The notes: a model not told the origin generated them from the letters alone. Positions 38,050-52,900 are shown, counted from the stretch's first letter. The stretch is DNA of 64,000 nucleotides from Atopsyche davidsoni (GCA_022113835.1 JAILWY010000019.1:6038001-6102000), one strand, 5' to 3'. Numbers and translations: made by a program.

Positions 38050-40142
38050 TGTCACTTTCTCTTAATATTATGATTATATATTTAAATAGACATTTATCTT
38101 GATTAATATAAAGTTAAAACCTGCTCTCAATTTCAAACAAACAATTTTAAATGTTATATTTGATCACAAACAATTTGTAGCCGCGCTACGCCAACCCTTG
38201 CTTCCAACACCCATTAATTATAATAAAACACATAGAGCACACTAAAAATCCATTCAGTTAATGGTAAATTGATTCCTTCATCTCTGTTGAAAAATTCATA
38301 CTGTGATCGAGGATCCTTTCTCAGATGGGAAATCATTGATTTAATGTGAATTGAAATTTTCCCACCCGAATCTTCTCAGAAATCAGGGTCAGTGGATTTA
38401 CACTCCTCGAAATTTTCTTATACTCAAGGTTTGATGAATCTGGTTCCTTCTCATTCTAATTCCTTCTCATTTAGTCAGTCAGGTTCAACATTTACATATG
38501 ATTATGTTACCCTGATTAAATAATCACATTTTCAGACACACCTCTCGCGATTAATATACATTCTAAACCATTGATTAGGATAAGAATTAATTCTAAATCT
38601 TATTTTTAAGATCTAAGCACTTAAGAAGTTGCTAAAAAAATTTCGTATACTAAGTATACAAATTAAATATTTTTTTGAACCAGTTTGGTTTTCTGTATTG
38701 AAATATGAGTATTAGAAAAGAAGAAATTATTGAAATATTAAATAATCAATAGAAACAAATGTGAAGAGTCAAGGATCGTTGACTTTGTAACGTTTTGCGA
38801 TAAAACTAATGTTACTCCTATTGTGTATACAAGCGTTACAAGTTATTAATAATTACGTCTTAAAACATTTAATGATATATTTACTCATATGTTTGAATCT
38901 TTAATTCTAAAAATTTAAATCATTATGCAAAGTAAAATATCACAAATTATTTTTTACGTTAACACGTTTTTGCCAAAAATAAATTTATAATAATTTGTAA
39001 TAACTACGTTTTACAACATTTAATGTTCTTTTTACTTCAATGAATATAATCTTTCATTCTAAAACTGACAATATCAATATAGCAATTAAACGTACTGATA
39101 AAATATCACAAATTATATTTTTAATCACTTTGAGTTGCCCTAATTAATTAAATAGACATTGTTTTCTTAATTGGGTCTTCTCTTAATGATAACGTAATTC
39201 TTATTATAGAAGGAAAACTTATTTTCTACACACCGAGTTACATGTTCTGATGAACTAATTACGTGTTACAGACGATTAATACGTATTTTATATTGATACA
39301 ACTGTGAATAAAATCGATCGAGTTCGTAGCCCTTTTTACAAATCCATTCGAGATTTATGTATGCTGTAGTGTGAATATTTTAAAATATAAAATTTGATTC
39401 ATTCAATGTCACGAGATAAAACGCATGATTATTTTTTCCGAATACTTGGTGATTGGCGTATTTTTTTCAGGTTTAATTGTACTACCTGCTGCACTCCGAC
39501 AGTAATAAGCGAAAATCAGTGTGTAAATATGTTCAAGTTGTTAAGTAATTAAGAAAGTCTTAATATTTAGTAAATATTTAAAAATATATAATAGTTTTAA
39601 TATGATACTCTTTCTGATCAACAGCTCATAAGAATTCCAAAAGTTACTAAGCTTACTCTTACATTTTCAATTCCGCACTGCACAGTCAATTTTAGTCAAG
39701 TGACTAGTGCTCTTCATTTACGATTTTCTTACTTAAATCCAGAAAGGAATATAAAGTAAAGAAAAAAATTGTGTGAAAATATAATAGACTTTTTGAAATA
39801 CTTGTTAAAAAAAATCGTATTGTCTTTTCGTCGAGAAGTAAAGGTGAAAATACTAATCTTAAAATTAAATACAGAATTATGTTCTCTCAATTTTAAGCAA
39901 ATAATCATAAGATAATAATTTTAGCATGGACTGATTTGAATTGACAAACTTTTGATTACTGGGAAGTAAAAGGAGTGAGTATATATTTTTAAATAAATTT
40001 TGAATGCCTTGAGTACACTTCACTGAATTGAAATTATCACACGACAAATACGAGCAGCCAAAATATTTTTGATCCAACTGCTCTCGTCTAAGTAATGCTG
40101 GGTTTACGATTTGTATTCGTCGCGTGGTAATTTTGATGAGAT
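38050..40142 (-). other. probable Dscam 3' UTR and spacer
   Basis: AT-rich DNA without coding signal after the Dscam stop at 40143. On the - strand no AATAAA is obvious until 38024-38029, so the 3' UTR may be about 2 kb long, which would be in keeping with neuronal adhesion genes. Confidence 0.4.
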
Positions 40143-40910
40143 CTAAACCAATCTGTCGTTTGCGTAGCTGTAGATATCATTCTGGCTGTTGTCGATGTCC
40201 TCGATGGGGTTCGAAGACGCAGCAGGGCGCTTCCCATGTGGGATGGTGTGGACTCGAACGATGGACGACTGGCCGGAGCTCCTGGGCTGATCGATGCTGT
40301 GGTGGTACGACCTCGACCGACGGAATTGCTGCCTCTTGTCTTTATCGTGTGCGTCTTTTTTTTTCAGGTGTTTTTCTTTGTGGTGATGGATTTTCGCAAC
40401 AGCAGTACCTCCAGATGCTGCACCAGCAGTAGATCCATCTGGGTTTTGTTCTCCTGACTGGACAGCAACTGGCATCGGACACCCTTCTGGAATAGACTGG
40501 CTAAATAAAACAAACAAAAAACCAAGTAAAGGGTCTATGCTTAAAATATTATTTTTAATGCAGTTATATATGTGTAACATAGCTACCTGTGTTTTTCTGG
40601 GGTCCGAGGTGTCTCTTTGTCGGTAGCCAGATCTGGCGATGTGTCTGTCGACGTATCGAAGTTGATCGGAGGTCGTCGGAAATCTGAAATTGGTAACCAC
40701 CCATGAATATATATATATGATTATGTTGACGATAAAGATAATTGAATCTTCTTCAGCAAAAGCATACTTACAGCTAATGTTCGTCGGGCGATGTCGACCA
40801 ATGGTCTCAATGGCGGCAACATGGCTGCGGTGCACTGGGGTCAGGTCGTCGGACTCATCGCTGTTATCGCTGTTCAGAGGGCGGTGGTACAACACGGTGG
40901 TGTGGTCTCG
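40143..40910 (-). CDS. Dscam: Dscam exons: distal cytoplasmic tail and stop
   Basis: Exons 40772-40910, 40587-40683 and 40143-40500, phases 0, 1 and 2. They encode RPLNSDNSDESDDLTPVHRS, HVAAIETIGRHRPTNIS, FRRPPINFDTSTDTSPDLAT, then a His/Lys-rich stretch (HHHKEKHLKKK), RRSRSYHHS and IEDIDNSQNDIYSYANDRLV before TAG. There are several Tyr sites and a RRPP proline motif that could bind SH2 or SH3 adaptors such as Dock/Pak, as reported for Dscam1; no specific site can be assigned. An AATAAA on this strand at 38024-38029 is one possible poly(A) signal. Confidence 0.8.
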   Translation of the reverse strand, partial: RDHTTVLYHRPLNSDNSDESDDLTPVHRSHVAAIETIGRHRPTNISCKYAFAEEDSIIFIVNIIIYIYSWVVTNFRFPTTSDQLRYVDRHIARSGYRQRDTSDPRKTQVAMLHIYNCIKNNILSIDPLLGFLFVLFSQSIPEGCPMPVAVQSGEQNPDGSTAGAASGGTAVAKIHHHKEKHLKKKDAHDKDKRQQFRRSRSYHHSIDQPRSSGQSSIVRVHTIPHGKRPAASSNPIEDIDNSQNDIYSYANDRLV

Positions 40911-43900
40911 CTGAAATATTCAGAAATATAGCATTGATATTACGAATTGTCATAATAAAATGTGTTTGATTTATTAGAATATGTTCTCATACAGCGAGTA
41001 CTATGGATGCGGATCGAGGCCTTGGGTCTGGAGTCTGCTCAGGCAGGCGAATCTCTGGAATCTGCAGAGGCCGGGGTCTGCTCGAATCTGGAGTCTGGTC
41101 AGGCTGGTCAGGCTGGTGAGTCGGTGGAATCTCCTGAGGCTGGAGTTCGCTTGAGTCTGGAGACTCGTGAGGCTGGAGTCTGCCTGAGTCTAGAGTCTGG
41201 TCAGGCTGGAGACTGCTCGAGGCTGGAATCTGCTGAGGATAGTGAGTCTGTGGAATCTCCTGAGGATGGTGAGTCTGTGGAATCTCCTGAGGTTGGAGTC
41301 TGCTTGAGTCTGGAGTCTGGTCAGACTGGAGTCTGCTCGAGGCTGGAATCTGCTGAGGATGGTGAGTCTGTGGAATCTGCTGAGGCTGGCGTCTGCTTAA
41401 GGCGGGAGTCTGGTGAGGATGATGAGTCTGCGGAATCTGCTGAGGCTGGCGTCTGCTTAAGGCGGGAGTCTGGTGAGGCTGGAGTCTCCTTGAGGTTGGA
41501 ATCTGCTGAGGCTGTCTACTTGAGGTTGGAATCTCCTGAGGCTGTCTGCTTGAGGCTGGAGTCTGGTGAGGCCGGTGACTGCTTGAGGCTGGAATCTGCT
41601 GAGGATGGTGAGTCTGTGGAATCTGCTGAGGCTGGCGTCTGGTTGAGGCTAGAGTCTGGTGAGCCCGGTGTCTGCTTGAGGCTGGAGTCTGCTGAGGCTG
41701 GTGAGTCTGTGGAGTCTGCCGAGGCTGGACTCTGCTTGAGGTTGGAGTCTGATGAGAGGGTCCGGCCGCAGGTTGCACTTCGTTTTCATTAGAGAATGAA
41801 GTAGTTTGAATGTTAGTCGGTGCGTTATTTTGGTCCGTGGTACCGTCCCTGTGCTCCAGGTCGTTCAGAGAGAAAACCGCATACGGCTCGATTTCTCGAG
41901 CATCTAAAATACCGCCATCAAGTTACATTTAAGGAAATAATATTTATACCAGGCAATTCTGAGCTGTGTAGCTTGGCAAACTAACTTTATGGCTGACTAA
42001 ACTTTAGAAAGGTCCATAAATAGAAACCGTGTTGGTATGAACTTTTATTAAGCAAATGCGATGTCCTAAGTACAGAAATCCGGTTTCTGTCGTCTTTTAA
42101 AGAGCATTGAAGCAAGATGATGCCAGTTATTTGCCATTTTTGTTGAGAGTGGCTTCATTTATTTTGGCAATGTTATTTTCTCAGACATCGTAATATTCAA
42201 GTGTGAAGTATTATTTATTTTGCGCTATCATACTTACATTTTTCGCGGTAGTCGTCTAAACAAGTCCATAGACAACCACACAAAACCAGAGCACTAACTA
42301 ATGCAATGATAGTCAGCGATATTATGTGTATTTTCACGAAGCTACGCATGCCTGCAAATTAAAAAAAAAACACATTTTTGATAAACTGTTAATTTACTAA
42401 CTGGTAAAACTATTAATTGTTTGAGATACAGGATAATATAACGAGCGAAAAGGAACTGTTTTATGCATTTCCTCATCGCATGCCAAAGACGACCAGAAAA
42501 GGAAGAGAACCTTTATTTTCCGTGATGGTGATGAACTCGTACAACCTTTCCACCTTGCCAGCTTCGCTGAATACTTCGACATGGAGCGTATATTTAAATT
42601 TAGACGTCAGGTTGTCGACATGAAGTCGACTTGGGTGCTTCAAGTTGGTCGAATCTGTGAGAAGATATTTGGATACTTGTAAGGGTTTATAAATGTTAGT
42701 GAGCCCTGAACTATGAAAATTGATATATGCATAAAGAAAATTTTAGTAATAGTGTGATTTGTTTCCATACCATAACTCCAAGTTACCACATCTTTATTTT
42801 TTAATACAATTCGTATCTGAGAGATTTCGCACCCATTATCATGGATTGATCTCATATCAATAGTTATTTTTTTAGTAAAGATCTTTACTAAATCTTCAAG
42901 ATTAGGTAGGTCCGCCGAGAATCCAATAGTTTTGAATTTTATTCGTTTATTATAAGGAGAATCACCGATAAGGTTGTGAGCGGTCAGGCTCACCACATAT
43001 GATCTTCCGCAAAGGAGGTCCTGAAAAGTAATGCGTGTATCAAGCTTCTGAATTTTTTTTTACTTGACACGTGGCACGTGAAAATAAAATTGATCTGCAA
43101 GAGTACGACAAGTATTAAAAGATTATAAAGCACGAAAGATGTTCGCGGCTTGTGCGTGAGATTCAACGAACAAGAGAATTCTTCAGTCCGAAGAAACAGA
43201 GTCAGATCTTGAAGTAAAACCCTCTAAAGACGCAAAAATCTGTTTTACGTTTTATAACTAATAAAATAAACACTTCGGAAGAGTTGTTTTCAAAAGATAT
43301 CTTATTAGTGCACCGGCGCTCAATGATGTCACAGTAACCCATTTTCACTGTATAGCCTAAACACTTATAAGACAAAAAATCCAATTAAGGCGAGACTGCT
43401 ATGATGAATAACAAGTTGAGGTTAGGTTAGGTTGCAACATAAAATTTGCATTGACACTCTATTCAGATCTGGGCTAAAAAATCCGCAAATATGGTGTTTT
43501 CATTTACCTTGATTTCGTAGTTTTTCGAATATCGTGACAGAGTATGGCTGTTGTTGTTTTCATTTCCTTTTATTGAAATGATATATTTGGTGATGGGCGA
43601 GTATCCGTCGAAGGGTTTATCCCACTTCACCAGCGCACTATTGGTGCTGACGTCCAAGATCCTCAAGTCGGGTTGGAAAGGTGCTACTTGCACCACCACC
43701 GTGTACAGCACGCTATCGGTTCCGAAATCATTTTTCGCCTTTAAAAACAAAAAAAAAACATTATATCAATCTAACTTGGATAAATTGGCTGGCGTGGTGA
43801 AAGGATAGGAAACTCTGAATCGTTATATGAGAAAATGGACATGGGAAGATATAGAATGATGTTGATTGAGCGGTGTTTTACCTCGCACGTGTAGTGTCCA

Positions 43901-46900
43901 TGGTCAAACACACTCAGACGCTTAATAACCAACTCTCTGGTCGGGGCAATCAGAAATTTGGAGCGGTTGTTGGAATCGGTGAAATTCTCCAGCCTCTTTC
44001 CGTTGATGAACCACATCGAGGTGATCGAAGGGCCGGCTATGTCACACTCCAAATAAACCGACGTTCCGACATGACTTTTAATCGTGTGCCCGATAGATAT
44101 AGCCTTAGCTCCAACTGAAATCGCAACAGGTTATCAATACACGTTGAATTGTACTAGCTCTCGAAAAGTCGAGGACTTCGTGGCAAGGCGCAATGCACTG
44201 CTTGGCTACTTCTTCACAAGCAAGTCTATGCCGATTAAATATGATACTCACTATTTTCTGACGTATTGACTATGGTTGCAGATACCATCTGCGACCTTTG
44301 GCTTTCTCCGACGTGAGTAGAAGCGGTGATCCAGAAGTCATATTTCACATTTAGTCTCACTTTAAGAATATGGTATGTGTTGGAGCTGTTGGCCTTAAAT
44401 AGTCTTACAAACTCTTTAGTAGTTTTATTATCAACCCTAAAAAAAAACATTTTTTAAATTTACTGTCTTTAGAGATTGGCTATGAACTACGAACGCTCTG
44501 AATCGGTTCACATACCTCATGTAAATTAAATACATAATTATAAACCCGTTAGGTTTATTGGGAGGTAGCCAAGAGACGACCATGTTGGAAGGGCTGGTAA
44601 TGGAGACTTTCACTGTTTTGGGCGCCTCGGGAACTGTGAAATAACGTACCAAATAAACATCCACGAGTTAAAATGTAGAGATAACCAATATGTGATAATT
44701 ATGCATATTGCAGCCGTGTCTAATAGAAATTAGCGGCATCGGAGTTTATTCTTCGTGCTGTTTCCGGATTCCGGACTCCGCGGCTGGCACACTCGTACTA
44801 TCTTTTGAACTGTGAGACGATCCTGACGTGGTACTCTTCAAATGCTGTGCTATGCTCACCGTCTTCCTTGGTCGTGCAGACCACCGGGGCGGACTCCAGA
44901 CCGTAGCCGGCTTTAGTGCCAGCGGCAGCTTGGATATTATACGTGGAGTACATTTCCAGGCCGCTAACGAGGAGCTTTGTATTTGGAGTCGTCAATACGA
45001 TCAACGAGTCGTTTCCTAAAAAATCAAACATATCGATGAGCTGTGCATTTAAGTGTGTAAGTGAATTACGGTGGCCGTTTGTTTCTTAGGTGTTGTGCCA
45101 CAATTTTGCTTGCTTAGTGTTCCAACGTTTGGTGCCAGTGTTGTCCCATCTTTAGTATATACGAGTGAGGAAAATTCATTAAGGTCATAGTTTCCCAAAC
45201 TATTTTGTCCCGTCGACCCCTTGTCGAGTTTTCCTGTTTTTCTAATATTGAATTTTTACAAATTCATCAACTTCAAACATATTTTTGACATCTTATATAG
45301 AAAAACTCACTTTCATAGGATTAACTGTGCAGTGGGTTTAAACATGAAAAGTTAATTATACCTTTATTAATTAAAAACACACAAAATGCAAATATTCAGA
45401 AAATCAATATTTTTGACAGCGAATACTTGGTGGAATTCCATTTTAATATCTTAAATAGAATAAAATACATTAATTAATAACATACAAAATACTTCTACAC
45501 TTCAGGGCTTCGATTCGTCAAAAAGTGTATTATGACATTTAGGAAATGTCTAAATTTTGGTGATGACCTGCTTAAATGGGATCCACTCTCGTAGACCCCC
45601 ATTTACAGTTCATGGACCCCCAATTTTATTTTTCGCTATCATCGACCCCTTGCAGGGCGTAATCGACCCCTGGGGGTCGATATTGACCACTTTGGGAACC
45701 TCCACTACAGATGAACATTAATATTACACCAGAGATTAATTTATGTTTATTTTTATATTAAATTTTAACATAATAATAAAACCTGAAAACAACATATTAT
45801 TTTTGTCGGTATTTGAACCGAGCCTGCTCATTAAGACGACGTTTCACTCACCAATAAATCGGTTATTTATATCGATCTCCAATGTGACTCTGAATGAAGT
45901 GAGATGACCGTGTGTGTACTTTGGGTTGGGAGCAACCCACTCAATGCTCAGGGAGGTGCTCGATATGGGGTGGCACTCTAATTTTCCCGGGGGGCTGGAG
46001 GGGACTGAAAATACGAATAATGCTCAAGTGAACGAAAAATCAAGCACCAAACCAATAAAGGAAGGGTAAAACATGTTGAAAACCCCGAAATCGAACTCGG
46101 ATCCTACGCTTGAAAGTAGTGTTTTTAACTATGAATTATTCATGTTTGTTACTGTTCTAACACCGAGGCTTGCAGGGGTATGCAAGTCGTGATTGTTTTT
46201 AAGACTACGTATATGATAAAGATTTCATCCAGATGCGTACCGTCTTCCATTGTGGTCACTTCGCGGGCCTGGGAGTAGGGTCCCTTCCCCATAATATTGA
46301 CGGCTTGCAGCTTGATGACATATTGCGAAAACATCTCCAATTTTTTAAATACTATGTTAGTAGGTTGCAAATCGATTAGATTATCCTCCGTGAGGTTATA
46401 CTGCGTGATTTGAAACGATTTTCTATCGGAGTTGCCTTTAGTTATTCCTGAAATAAAAAAATAACCAGCATTAGAATATAAGATGATCACAGAATAATTA
46501 TAGCATTTTTATTTGTCTAGTTCAAGTTAGAAAGGACGCGGAATCGCTGATTCGAGGTGTATCATGGTAAGTATGATTGCTTACCGATGTTGTAGCTGAT
46601 TATCTCGCCATTACATTCAATCTGATCTGGGGGGGACCAGTCTACCTGGATGGATGTGGATGAGTATGACTCGATCCGTATTCCTGTTGGTGGACCGGTA
46701 GGTGCCATTTTATCCGTTTTAAATGTGACGATCTCGCTGTCGGGACTTTTCCCTTGTTGCCCCACAGCCACCATTTTGAAATCGTACAGAGTGTTCGCTC
46801 TGAGACCAACGATTTCCGATTCAGCAAACGGCGAATCGTTTAGTAAAGAAGTCTCTACCCAGTTGTCTGTAAATATACAAAAGTTATACCTGAAGCCTAG

Positions 46901-49900
46901 TTTAAACGACCGGGCTGGACTCGATTACTTCGGCTTATTAGGGTCATGAAATAAAAGGAAATAAAAGGATCGCTATGTTTAAGAAATTAGGTTAGGTATA
47001 CGTTCCGTTGATTTGCAAAGCAATAGTGTTTTTTGAAAACACTGTAAAACACGACTGTCCGGTTGCTGTTGGGATTCTGCTACTCAGCGCGAATATAAAC
47101 AGCTTTAGTAAATTACATTTTACGCAGATATAATAGTTCACTTACGAGATTTCACAAGCTTATATTGCAGCTTGTATCTCAGAATTTGGTTCTGAAGCTC
47201 GCATTTCCGGCACCACTTCACCATGGCCCTGGTGGCAGAAGCGTGGATCACGATGTCCTTGGGAGCTTTCACAGGCGGCATGACGGAGAGATGGATCATC
47301 ATGTTGTCACTTCCAAAGATATTGGAAGCGTGGCAAAAGTAGTTTCCGGAGTCATTCAACTGAGCTTTGGATATGGAAATATCAGACTGAACGCCCATGT
47401 CGATGTGATGCTCGGATTGTTGAATCCTGAATAGACGAATGAGCGGATGTTTTACTCAACTATACAACTACTTAAATAAATAAATATACTAATATATATA
47501 TATATTTGTCATCTAAATTTTAAAACCACGCAAATCATACTGCAGCGAAATGGGATAACATTTGTGCCAAAAGTTCTGGTTTATAGATGGACTAGGATAT
47601 TTCAAGGCTAAATTCTTCAATGCTTGTTGTTATTATTAAACATTCAAGATAGTCAGGAATCAATCTAAAAAATATATTTTTCGGATTACTTATCACTTCT
47701 ATAACAGTGTTTTATATTGAATTCGCACTGCTGATGCACTAATTCGCTTATTTAAAACGCAGTGATATAAGGCAACATACTAATTAGTAGACACTTGTTA
47801 AAGAGTAAAGATATAACTTTGAAACAAAAAATTGTTTTAAATTGCATAATCTGAAGTAAAAATCGCACAAACGCAAATATAGCAATATCAAATGAAATCT
47901 CATCACAGCAAGTTTGAAGAATGTCGAATGTTAATATTCACAGGGTGTTCTAAAATTCACGAGACGCCCTCCACCTATCTGAAGTTTTATGATTGTTCCT
48001 ATCAAAATCGCTATCCAAGAAGGTGTCTGATGTTTGATGCTTCGAGGATCACTTCAGTGTGCTGTCCTAACCTAACCAGCAAGATTTCTCGAGGATGTGA
48101 CCTAATTCGTCTCAGAAGGGTGTTCAAATTCATGCGAAAATGTAAAAAAAATGAACACTCGACTGGTTGCTATGAAAAGTTACCCTTTAGAAAATCTAAT
48201 GTTTCGAAAACGATAAGAGACGAAGTTGTGAGTGTTTGTGCAATTCTTGGAGATGCCAATTTGTATGTTCCTTTGCCTCCTTTTAAGTCGCGCTAAATTT
48301 CTCACTTGTGGGTTAAAATGGTAATTTATTTGAATATTTGGTATACCTGACGACATTGACACTTTTACAAATAATCTGCGCCGTGGTCAAAGTGTTTTCG
48401 CGGTTCGATCATGTAATATCACTTAGTGTTTGTATTGATGTGAGCTTTGTATTCAAAAACTGAAAATATGAATATTCAGTTGGCTTGAAGATTGCCAGTA
48501 TTTTTTTAGTTTTCAAGAGCTTTTTCAAACCGAAACAAAGTATTAATAGGTTTTTTTTATATGTGACAAATTATTGGTGATGTCTTAAAATGTTGTAAAT
48601 GTGTTGTAATGTCGGACTCGGGTCTGTCTGCATAAGCTTGCATGAGGTTTGTACATTACCGATCGTTGCTTTTCGAGACGTTCTCCTTCATATGCTCTCT
48701 CCTCCATGTGACGCTAAGAGGCGTGTCGCCGAATGCCTGGCACTGCAGGACCACGTTGTTTCCTTCAGGAATGGTTACTTCACTGAGCGTGCTCGAGATG
48801 TAGGGAGCGGCTGTAATGCAACAAGTGGAGTAACAACACGACACGGACTAAGCAGAGAAATACTTTTTATAACATCGAAAATTACTTTTGAGCGATACAT
48901 AAAAATGAAGCTGTTGCCTTATTTTGTCTTTTTTATTGCCCCATATATATACAATTTCATATATAAGCACTTTATGCCATCAAGTGTATATGAATGCGGA
49001 TACTCATATTAGCATCAAAACCAAAACAGAAAATCGACTCACACATAAAATTATCAAACAAGTTCTGTAATATTTACAGTGTATCAATTTTATAAACTTA
49101 CAAAACGCAGTCGACAAAAACAACAAGACAAAACGTAATTTCGATGGACACAACGACTGAATTCATAAATTTATTGATTAGATAGAGAAAATCTAGATTT
49201 GTTTAAAGAATAACTGGAAGGTACGTTTATATTATTGTTTTTGGGAACCGCGTCCGCGTTAAGGGTTGTAGATATTTGATTGTGATAAAATTAAAGTCTA
49301 TATAGGCTATGTTTAAATTTACTTACAATTGACGTTCAAAAAGATTATTTTTTCTAACTCAAGTTCAGATTTGATATTGCTGCGTACATGGCACTTGTAA
49401 TATCCTTGTACGCGTTCAGACACTTCTTTTATGTAGAGTGTTCCGTTAGCCAATACAAGCAAGCCTCCTGTTTGATTTACTTCGATGAACTTTCCGGTTT
49501 TTCCCTCTGAGAACAAATGATTCTTGATTGCATGGGAGTGAAACGACGTGCGAAAAAAACATTGAAACCATTGTTACACACTATTCAGTTCAGAAATTCA
49601 AGTTCAAAATCAGGCTTAATTTATCTTAAAGGCTTAAAAATCTTGTTTACGTTGAAGATACTATTGGTACGTGAATGGAAGCTAAAATAATTCTAATTTT
49701 TTTTTACTAAATTTATAGTATCTCTTTTTATAAAAGATTTACACTTTTGACATCAAAACAAACTGCATTTTTGACTTTTTGCAGCAGAAGCAATCTCTGT
49801 TGTCGTCTAGTCTCTCATAAATATCTTAGGACCATACTAAGCCATTGCACATTAAATTATTGTGTTATGAAAGAACTAAACTGTTTTTTTTATTCTAAAA

Positions 49901-52900
49901 GAGGTTGGGCATCAATTTTAGAATCCGAAAGCACTATAAGGTTGACCCTTAAATAAATTTACAACAATATTTTGCTCTATAAGAGATGAAGTGATATCTA
50001 TTTATGAGTTTAAAAGCACATAGTAAATATTTGTGATATAAGAAAGTAAGATGTAGTTAGTGGAGAATCGGGTCACATACCATCGGATTTTAGCCATGTG
50101 ATTTGGGAGCTGTGTCCAGGGTGTATCATGCACTGTATAGATACCGATTTTCCTTCTTCAACGTAAGCGTCTGTAGGTGGCTTTAAAAATTGGAAAAGAC
50201 CTGCAAAACAGAAGGGGCCTTTGTAACCACTGCATAATCTCGAAATCGAAAGATATCTACCTCGCGGGTTGGACAATTACTTTACAAGTGTAACGCAACT
50301 ATTTCAAATTAGTTTATGTCAAAAATCAACTAAAACCTCGATTTGAAACCAGCACGAATTTCTAGAACCATGTGCAAAGCCATTTTCTCCTCAAGGTCAC
50401 TGTGATGCAAGAAACAAGAAACGCGTAAATCCTCTCAGCATCTTTAGGTCGGGTAATTCGTTCAATGTGCCTCTGTTTCTTTTTAGCCTTACCTAACCTA
50501 ATCTTACATTACCAGTTATTATTCAGGATATACCCAATACCCAAACCCAAAAGTAACAAAAATCAATTATTATTAGATGTATTCATTAAAAGAGACTTAA
50601 TTTGTTTGAAGAGGCGAGATATACAGCCTTATTTTATTGTATTATTCCTCGACGGCATAATGTTGAATAAAATCTAGTACATTTTGTATTACTAAATGGA
50701 TATTTCTATATAAACGATGAAGCTGTATAAAGAGGTACACTTTAAAGTGACGAAGAAATCAAAGAATTCAATAGTTAAGAATTTTTTTTAAATGATCAGG
50801 AAATATATTATATTATATCAATTGTAGGTTTAATTGCTCGAATGAAAATGAAAATATATACAATGATTCGAAGCCTTAAGTGTTGCATTGAGTCTCCCGT
50901 GTTCTTAGAAACTTGGGTAATGTTGGAAGTTTTCTTTTGGGTGAGTTCAACGAGTGGAGGCCAACGAAACTCAAATTATCTTTACAAAGATAGCGAAGCC
51001 TCCCTTCTTATCAAAAGTGGCTGTTAATTTATGATGTAAAGATATATGATATAACAAACTCTTTAAATCATAAGCCTGTCTTATCAAATCTATATCACAA
51101 GATTTCAAGTCGAACTTCGCCTCGTAATAACGCGGATAATGCGAATACCATTAATCACGTCTCCAACCTCAATATATCGTTCGTCAGTTGCACTCAACTC
51201 CATTTTTGTAGTTGTTAATGGTGTTTGTTAGTTTTAAAACGCTGAGATTAATAAAACTGCTTTGAATTGTTCTCTAAAAAGAAATGGCACCTCAAGTTCG
51301 TGTTGATTTCACAACCGTCAGGTTTTATACCAAACTGTCGCTTCTAGCAAGCGAAACTATATTCGCAGACTTCGGAGTTGATGACATTGATTATAAGATA
51401 ATTAATTCGCATTGATTCACTGTAGATCTTAATTTTAGTCTTCAAATTGAAAATCAGAGCCACCTCGAAGAAGAACAAAATATATATTATATTTCAGTAA
51501 AGTAAAATTCCATCAACCCAACTGGCCAAAGATATTTTACCATTCCATGAAAATGGCTTTGATAATATAAAATAATATAAATATGTATTAGTGGTTCAAA
51601 GTTCAAGAATAACATATGATATTTTATTTTTTGAAACATATGAATAATAAATAACGCAGTTACCTTAGTACTGAAAATAATAAAAATGAAACATATCATT
51701 AGTATTTAAATACTGTCAAATCAACATTTGATTATTGTTAGCACCAAAACTTGAAAAAAGCTTCATTTTCAAAATGCTTAGTTTCTTTGGATATAAAAAT
51801 TACATTATAATTTTTTGTTTTGTCACTATCGGTATTCTAACGTTCATATGACGAAATATTTTTTTTATAAAAAAACCCTTTTGTATTTCCTGAAAAGGAG
51901 AGAACGGGTGTTATTATTTTGACTACTAATTTTTTTTAATAAAAATTGTGTTTGATAAATCTTGAAGTTAACAGCATAAAAGTACAAAAAAAGTCTCGAA
52001 TTTATTTATTGAAAAAATGCGGAATATTACATATTAAGAAACCGCCTGAAGTCTACTTTTCGAAAGTGACCAATATTCTTAATTTTCAGATTATTTTATG
52101 CCGTGTATTTAAAAGGTATTAATTACTAGAACTAGTTTTATTCCTGTTAGCTGCTGACCAGTTTTGACTGGGAGATTTAAAGTTTTGAAACGAAAACTTT
52201 AATAAAAGTTCACACTGTCCCTGAACCGAGATACACCAACGAAACACTTTTATAAAATTATAACCCAACGGTGGTAATAGATCTCCCCTTTTTAGGTGAT
52301 ACAATGAATTTTCAAAACCTTACGTAAATATAAACATTGAACAGATCGCATGCGAGAGGGAAGTGGATAGGGAACACAACAGCGAGTCATATTGGATGCA
52401 TCGTACCTTCAGAAGATGAGAGATAAACCCGTACAATTCTTTCGCGTGCTAAAGCCATCAAAAACTAAAACCGGGGCACCTTTGATAAGAGTTACCTCGC
52501 CGAGTACCTAACGATCCCGAGCACTGAAGATTAGGGAGCCGAGTCCGTCTTCACCACTTCAAGTTCTCGATGTCCGTCTGACACACAAACCGTACATGCC
52601 TTCAGAGAAAACGCTGAATAAAAGGTGGAGGCGGAACTGGAAGATTAGATAGGCAGACAACAGACACGTGAGAGGAGAAGCGAAAGGAGCAAGACCCCGC
52701 GGGGGTGTTACCGTTGACGGTGAGCACGAATTCCTGCCAGGCCGTGTCGCCAATGTTCTTGGCAACACAGGTGTAACAACCGGAGTGGCGAACGGCCAGG
52801 GATCTAATCGAGAGGCTGCTATCGAGTTTGCTAAACGTCGATATGAAAGTCGAGTCATCATCCTCCAACGGCTTCCCGTCTTTCAGCCACGAGATCACGA

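Noticed and set aside
40962..41792. 276-codon frame on the + strand rich in Glu, Ser, Leu and Gly
   Set aside because: It is the mirror of the Dscam tail repeat. The - strand frame has matching splice sites and continues the receptor, so this one is most simply a by-product of the array; it is mentioned only as part of that finding.
47892..48296. 134-codon frame on the + strand in a Dscam intron
   Set aside because: Starts near CAGGGTGTTCTAAAATTCAC, which looks like the edge of an unclassified repeat; the protein has no recognisable family and no splice or promoter support.
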